A DNA stretch of 64,000 nt. Source: Chlorops oryzae (taxonomy: Eukaryota; Arthropoda; Insecta; Diptera; Chloropidae). A model generated the notes under the pieces. That model was not told where the DNA came from, ran no database searches, and saw only the letters and a list, made by a program, of their open reading frames with translations. The stretch lies in NCBI GenBank assembly GCA_020466095.1, contig CM035806.1, forward strand, positions 165,610,371 to 165,674,370. The letters run 5' to 3'. This document shows, piece by piece, positions 59,751 to 64,000 of the stretch (position 1 is its first letter; each line of letters starts with the position of its first letter). The position numbers and the translations under genes are program-made.

Positions 59751-61290
59751 AATAAAAAAAAAAAAGAAAACTGCAACAAAAATAGCAAATAAAATAAACA
59801 TAGTTTTTGGAAAATTGTAAAGCCTTATATACCGAATTTTGCAAACCACAATTTAACATACATATTATATATCAACAGAAGTTGGAAGTTCCGGAATTTT
59901 GTTTTTCGTATTTTGAAAGTAGATTTTTGAAAAAGTCTGAATTTTGAAGCCTCAATTTTCGTCGAAGAACGACCAAAATAGAAGATAAAATTTGGTTAAA
60001 AAACTGTTCTTCAATCGATTCATTTTACTTAGAACCCCTATGGAAATGAGTAGTCTACGCCGCTGATGGCAACACAGAGTTCACTGTCACTAAGCTGACG
60101 TAAAATCGAGCTTTTTCAATGGATTTCTTTTGCGTTCAGTTTCAACTTCTCAACTTTGAATGGTCTACGATGAAGTCAAAATCATTTTATGCATAATTGC
60201 TAATAATCTGGCATCATAACGACCGCATACGAATGCCTCAATTCAGAGGAAGCATCATCAGACACACTTCAGAAATACCAAGAAATCACATAAAAAAAAA
60301 TATGAAAAAATTACCAAAAATAAAACAACAACAAACCAAACATGCAAGACGTTAGATAAAAGACAAAATTGCTCGATTTTGATGCATGGCAATAGAGTTG
60401 AAGGTAGTTATTTATGCAAAACGAGTTATTTATATCACGATTTTCACATAAAAAAAAAAACAAACAAATAGAAAAATTAGAAAAATTTAAAAATTTTATT
60501 TATTCGAGACAAAAGCATCTGAAATTAAGACTAGTTAGGGGGCTAAAATACGCGGTAGTATACCATGATCAAACAGATATGACGGATTGCCCGATGTTTG
60601 ATTCATGCAGCCGGGCAGCCGGTTACAATGAACAATGAAGAAGCGTGAGCAAGCACCCCACAAAGTAATATTGTAAAATTTAAAAGAAAAACCATCATAA
60701 ATATTCATTTTAAAATCATTAAGAAAAAACAAAAAAACAAAATGCTCCCAACCATATTATTATTATTTTTTTTATCAATGCTATATTTTGGCGAGCGTAA
60801 ATTCTCCTAACGATATACATGAGATTCGTTTGTCTTATATAAACACAACGCAGCGTTCCGTTAATTATTGTTATTTAAACTAGTTTTAGTGATTTTGGGC
60901 CAATACGGTTAACGCTGGCAAATAAAAGTAGCTGGATTTTTTTTTTATGCATTTGGCCGTTAAACTTAATTGTCTTATCAAATCAAATCTGCATAAATAC
61001 GCGTTAAAATGAATTCATTTATGTCTTAACCCCTGGCCCAGGCCATATTTTTTTCTTGCTCATTTGACCTTAGGCATTGAAATTTTTTTTTAAATGAGAA
61101 CCGGAAGCCGGACGATTAATGCCCGAATCTATGGAGTTACATGAATTTGCTTATAAGAGTCCCACTGTCAGATCGGTCGTAATCGGAGGTCGAATATGTC
61201 TTATGAAAATATATAGCATAAATCAAACATACCAAACATAAATTTAGATTGGAGAATTGGTGATGTTAAAATTCGCTTAAAATGTCCGTG
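59751..61290. other. No recognised gene; possible promoter at 60837
   Basis: Unique AT-rich DNA. TATATAAA near 60837 on the plus strand has no following gene. A short frame at 60741 (MLPTILLLFFLSMLYFGERK) looks like a signal peptide but stops at once. Confidence 0.3.
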
Positions 61291-61452
61291 CCCAGCGGGA
61301 AATTATCTACTGCATGACAAAGTCATCAGTGATATCATCGATGACATATAGGTGAGAGTGTCATGCATGACACCTTGGTGGACATGTCATCGTAGAGGGG
61401 TGCTTTTCATGTGCTTGAATCTCATTGGCTACGAAATTTAAATAAGGTTTTA

Positions 61453-61534
61453 GCGTCAGATTAAGCGTTAGAATGAATTGGCGTAGATGACGACTCACAA
61501 TCTGAAAATCGTGGGTTCGATCCCAGGCTGAGGC
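61453..61534 (+). repeat. tRNA-like module in family B copy 3
   Basis: GCGTCAG start, AAGCGTTAGAATGA region, B-box GGGTTCGATCCC, then AGGCTGAGGCGAAC and A-rich sequence. Confidence 0.6.
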
Positions 61535-61704
61535 GAACAAAAATTGTTAGAAATTGATTTTTATGAATTTTAGAAGACAAAGAAGAGACTTTTCAAACAG
61601 GTTTCTATTATTGACATTTAGAGAGAGATAAGAAATGTGCTGCTCTCAAATTGCTTTTTCGCCATCGCACCCCCTAGCATGATATGTCATGCTAGGAGTC
61701 CCTA

Positions 61705-62259
61705 CCCAGTAAAAAATTTAGGAGAAATGCCTAAATCGAGCAGAGAAGGAGTAATGACTTTTTCGTCCATTCGCAGCATAAGCGAGCAATCCGAAATCAA
61801 AATAAAATTAAATTAAATTTGATTTCAAACTTATAAATGAAAATATCCCACACTTTCGATTTGGCAAACACGGTGTCGAGGGTGAACACTTGACTAGGAA
61901 TCGAGAGTTCCGAGGTTCAAACCCCCACAGCAGAGGAGAATCAAAAGCGGGAAATAAACATTTAAATAAATAGGTATAATAATATAGGTAATATTATAAA
62001 AATATTCAAAAACAGAAAAATTAATTTTTTTGAGTAAAAAATATTACTCACGATTACTCTCCTTGTCCTCCATTCGGAGGTCAAAAAGAGTAGTCTTTTT
62101 GATCTCCATTGGGAGCTCAAAAGGATTGCTCGCCCGTGAGGACATGCAATGCTAAAAAGGAGTACAAAATACATGAGGCTCGGAGATTTGAGGAGTAATC
62201 CATTGTTCCAAAAGGATTAATCCAAGATTCTTCTTTGAGTAATCCTATTTTTTACTGGT
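61705..62259. mobile_element. TIR family D, TA-flanked, 555 bp, nested in family B
   Basis: Ends CCCAGTAAAAAATTTAGGAG and TCCTATTTTTTACTGGT between TA dinucleotides. Repeats gagtaat words. Carries one tRNA-like module. Confidence 0.82.
61871..61933 (+). repeat. tRNA-like module in family D
   Basis: GTGTCGAGGGTGAACACTTG (Leu/Ser-like A-box) and GAGGTTCAAACCCCC (B-box), then CAGAGGAGAA and A-rich sequence. Confidence 0.5.
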
Positions 62260-62458
62260 TAGTGACATTTTCTAATCCCACGATAACATGTCACCGGTGA
62301 ATTCACTGTCCATCTCCTGTACAAATTTCATACAAAATGTCCTATGAAATCGCATGCGATTCCGGCCCCATTGTTATACTGACTTCATCGATGATGTCAG
62401 GAGGACATTTCCCGCTCGGTATATGAACAAACATAAATACAATCAAGCTATTGTGAAT

Positions 62459-62837
62459 CCCCTGCAGGAAATGTCAATAGTGAATCTATACTCTTTCTCT
62501 ACTGACTGCGTCAACAGTACTACTGACCAGTTATACCCGTCGCAATGCTTTGCGTTATTGACATTTAACAGTGAGTTGTCATTGATTGTCAACAGTAGAC
62601 CGAAAAACTATAGACGAACTATTGACGTCGGTACTATTATGTAGACAAAAGGTCTGTCTTTCGCTTTATAAGGAGACAAGTTGTTGACATGATCAATATA
62701 GATGAACTATACCTCTTAACAGTACAGTTTCTTTAATGACACCGCCTATAAATACCGTTGACGTTGGAACTAGTTCTCTTGTCTATATTGACATCAAAAT
62801 AGACATGGGATCATATGGCGACAGGCTTCCTGCAGGG
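62459..62837. mobile_element. TIR family A, copy 3, 379 bp
   Basis: CCCTGCAGGAAATGTCAATAG to GACAGGCTTCCTGCAGGG without a tRNA-like module. It is the shortest form, suggesting that the modules in copies 1 and 2 were inserted or lost as units. Confidence 0.85.
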
Positions 62838-63633
62838 TCATTACAATCACATATTATCATATCCGATACTGTGTTGGATCACATAATTATTCTATGAATT
62901 TTTTAACCAATCAGAAATTGCGGAGAATCGAGCGATAAAATTTTCAAAAAATTATCGAAGGTATCGGATATAGAAATATGTGTTTATAATTCCAATTGAA
63001 TCAGGTGGCAGCACCGTTTAGAGAGTTCTGCGTACAATTTTTTGTGTACTAACGATCCAAATTAACGGAGTTGGACTTTTGTTCAATAGTTTTCGGTTAT
63101 TGGGATTTTATAAAAAATTCAAGATATTTCTGGTAAAATGATATCTGAATAAAACATTTCTCCGTGCACGGGTGCAAATTTAGCAGGTAAATTTATATAT
63201 AGGAACTTCAATAATTTGACTTAAAAAGTGGAGCCTCGATTTTTCACCGGTAAGGTCCTTAATGAACTGATGCGCCCCTGTTCCAATGCAATTATTGGAT
63301 TCTTCGATGCCTTTCAAAAGAAGATTGAATGAGCTGTTTTCTTTTTTCTATTGTTTTAACTACTTTGAGCTAGGAAAACTCATGTTTTTATGCTCAGATC
63401 CACTGGGGTGTGTATGCTTTCCACGGTTCTAGTAACACATACCGCTAAGTTTTGCATAAGTATACATATATGCAGGGCCGTAGCCAGAGAAAGTCTGGTT
63501 TGTTAGTGCTTATATTGGCCACAGTGTTATATTGAACAATTATAAGAAATTAGTAAAAAAAAAAATTTGGGGGGGTAGGGGAAGTTTATAGAGTTGTGGA
63601 CCAAAAACGCATAAAATCTAAAAATTTCATGAC
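62838..63633. other. No recognised feature
   Basis: Unique AT-rich DNA with short A and G runs. Confidence 0.35.
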
Positions 63634-64000
63634 GTCCAAAAAGGACTAGTTGTAGTAATGATGTAATGATGAAATTTTTTGTATAGGATAAGTGAGAAAT
63701 TCTTAGAATTTTGGCACTAAAACTTTTTCAAACAACTGATTACAAATAGTCTAGTTATGGTCTAGTTCCAAACTGGTCCAAAAAGGACTAGTTGTAATAA
63801 TGATGTAATGATGAAATTTTTTATATAGAATAAGTGAAAAATTCTTAGAATTTTGGCACTAAAACTTTTTCAAACAACTGATTACAAATAGTCTAGTTAT
63901 GGTCTAGTTCCAAACTGGTCCAAAAAGGACTAGTTGTAATAATGATGTAGTGGTGAAATTTTTTATATAGAATACGTAAAAAATTCTTAGAATTTTGGCA
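63634..64000. repeat. 142-bp tandem repeat entering from the right edge
   Basis: gtccaaaaaggactagttgt recurs at 63634, 63776 and 63918 (spacing 142). Adjacent units differ by a few bases. The array continues beyond the window. Confidence 0.9.

Larger units (their letters stand above)
61291..62419. mobile_element. TIR family B, copy 3 (inverted), interrupted
   Basis: Starts CCCAGCGGGAAATTATC and ends ACATTTCCCGCTCGG. Removing the family D element at 61705-62259 leaves a copy of the same length class as copies 1 and 2. Confidence 0.8.

Overview
The window is eukaryotic: AT-rich, with spliced genes (GT-AG introns), TATA-box promoters, AATAAA signals and very dense transposon debris. The three digestive-type M14 carboxypeptidase genes, a Ty3/gypsy element of the 17.6/297 type, CGATA-rich DNA and the 'cttgatcaggatca' repeat class all fit a brachyceran fly. 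The species cannot be fixed from the sequence alone.

Layout. 1-208 is the edge of a Penelope-like retroelement (minus). 1.1-1.6 kb holds a broken copy of a small secreted-peptide gene and the terminal exon of an unrecognised gene (both minus). 3.36-8.15 kb is a complete, very young gypsy-type LTR retrotransposon (minus) with identical LTRs, a 4-bp TGTA target duplication and a frame break in integrase. 8.2-9.8 kb is TIR elements. 12.4-13.2 kb is a CATGCAACAT minisatellite. 15.9-21.9 kb is a ~493-bp satellite array of about 12 units, broken by a 19-base G run, followed by hexamer and 12-mer arrays. 23.5-23.8 kb carries a TATA-driven small secreted-peptide gene, the intact-start copy of the broken one at 1.1 kb. 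24-39 kb has no recognisable genes and holds non-autonomous DNA transposons, several nested, plus unique sequence of regulatory appearance.

The gene-bearing part is 40.5-55.0 kb. It contains three M14A carboxypeptidases: CP1 (+, 40617-42650), CP2 (-, 44350-45801) and CP3 (-, exons 2-6 at 50588-55012, exon 1 not found). CP1 and CP3 keep the zinc ligands and catalytic residues and carry Asp at position 255 (CPA numbering), which points to carboxypeptidase-B-like preference for C-terminal Lys/Arg. CP1 has a one-base deletion relative to its own frame. CP2 is intact and well spliced but has lost Arg71, Tyr248 and Glu270, so it looks like a pseudoenzyme. Together they would be secreted gut proenzymes acting after trypsin, with CP2 perhaps a binding or decoy protein (inference).

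55-64 kb is again transposon-rich. Its most striking object is a TA-flanked pogo/Tc1-like element (57140-59429) whose inside is a 2,154-bp palindrome with arms of equal length, able to make a >1-kb RNA hairpin. A second pattern runs across the window: eleven tRNA-like modules (A box, B box, then a GAGGCGA-like purine motif and A-rich sequence) lie inside at least five different families of TIR-flanked elements. These two are the best candidates for something undescribed.
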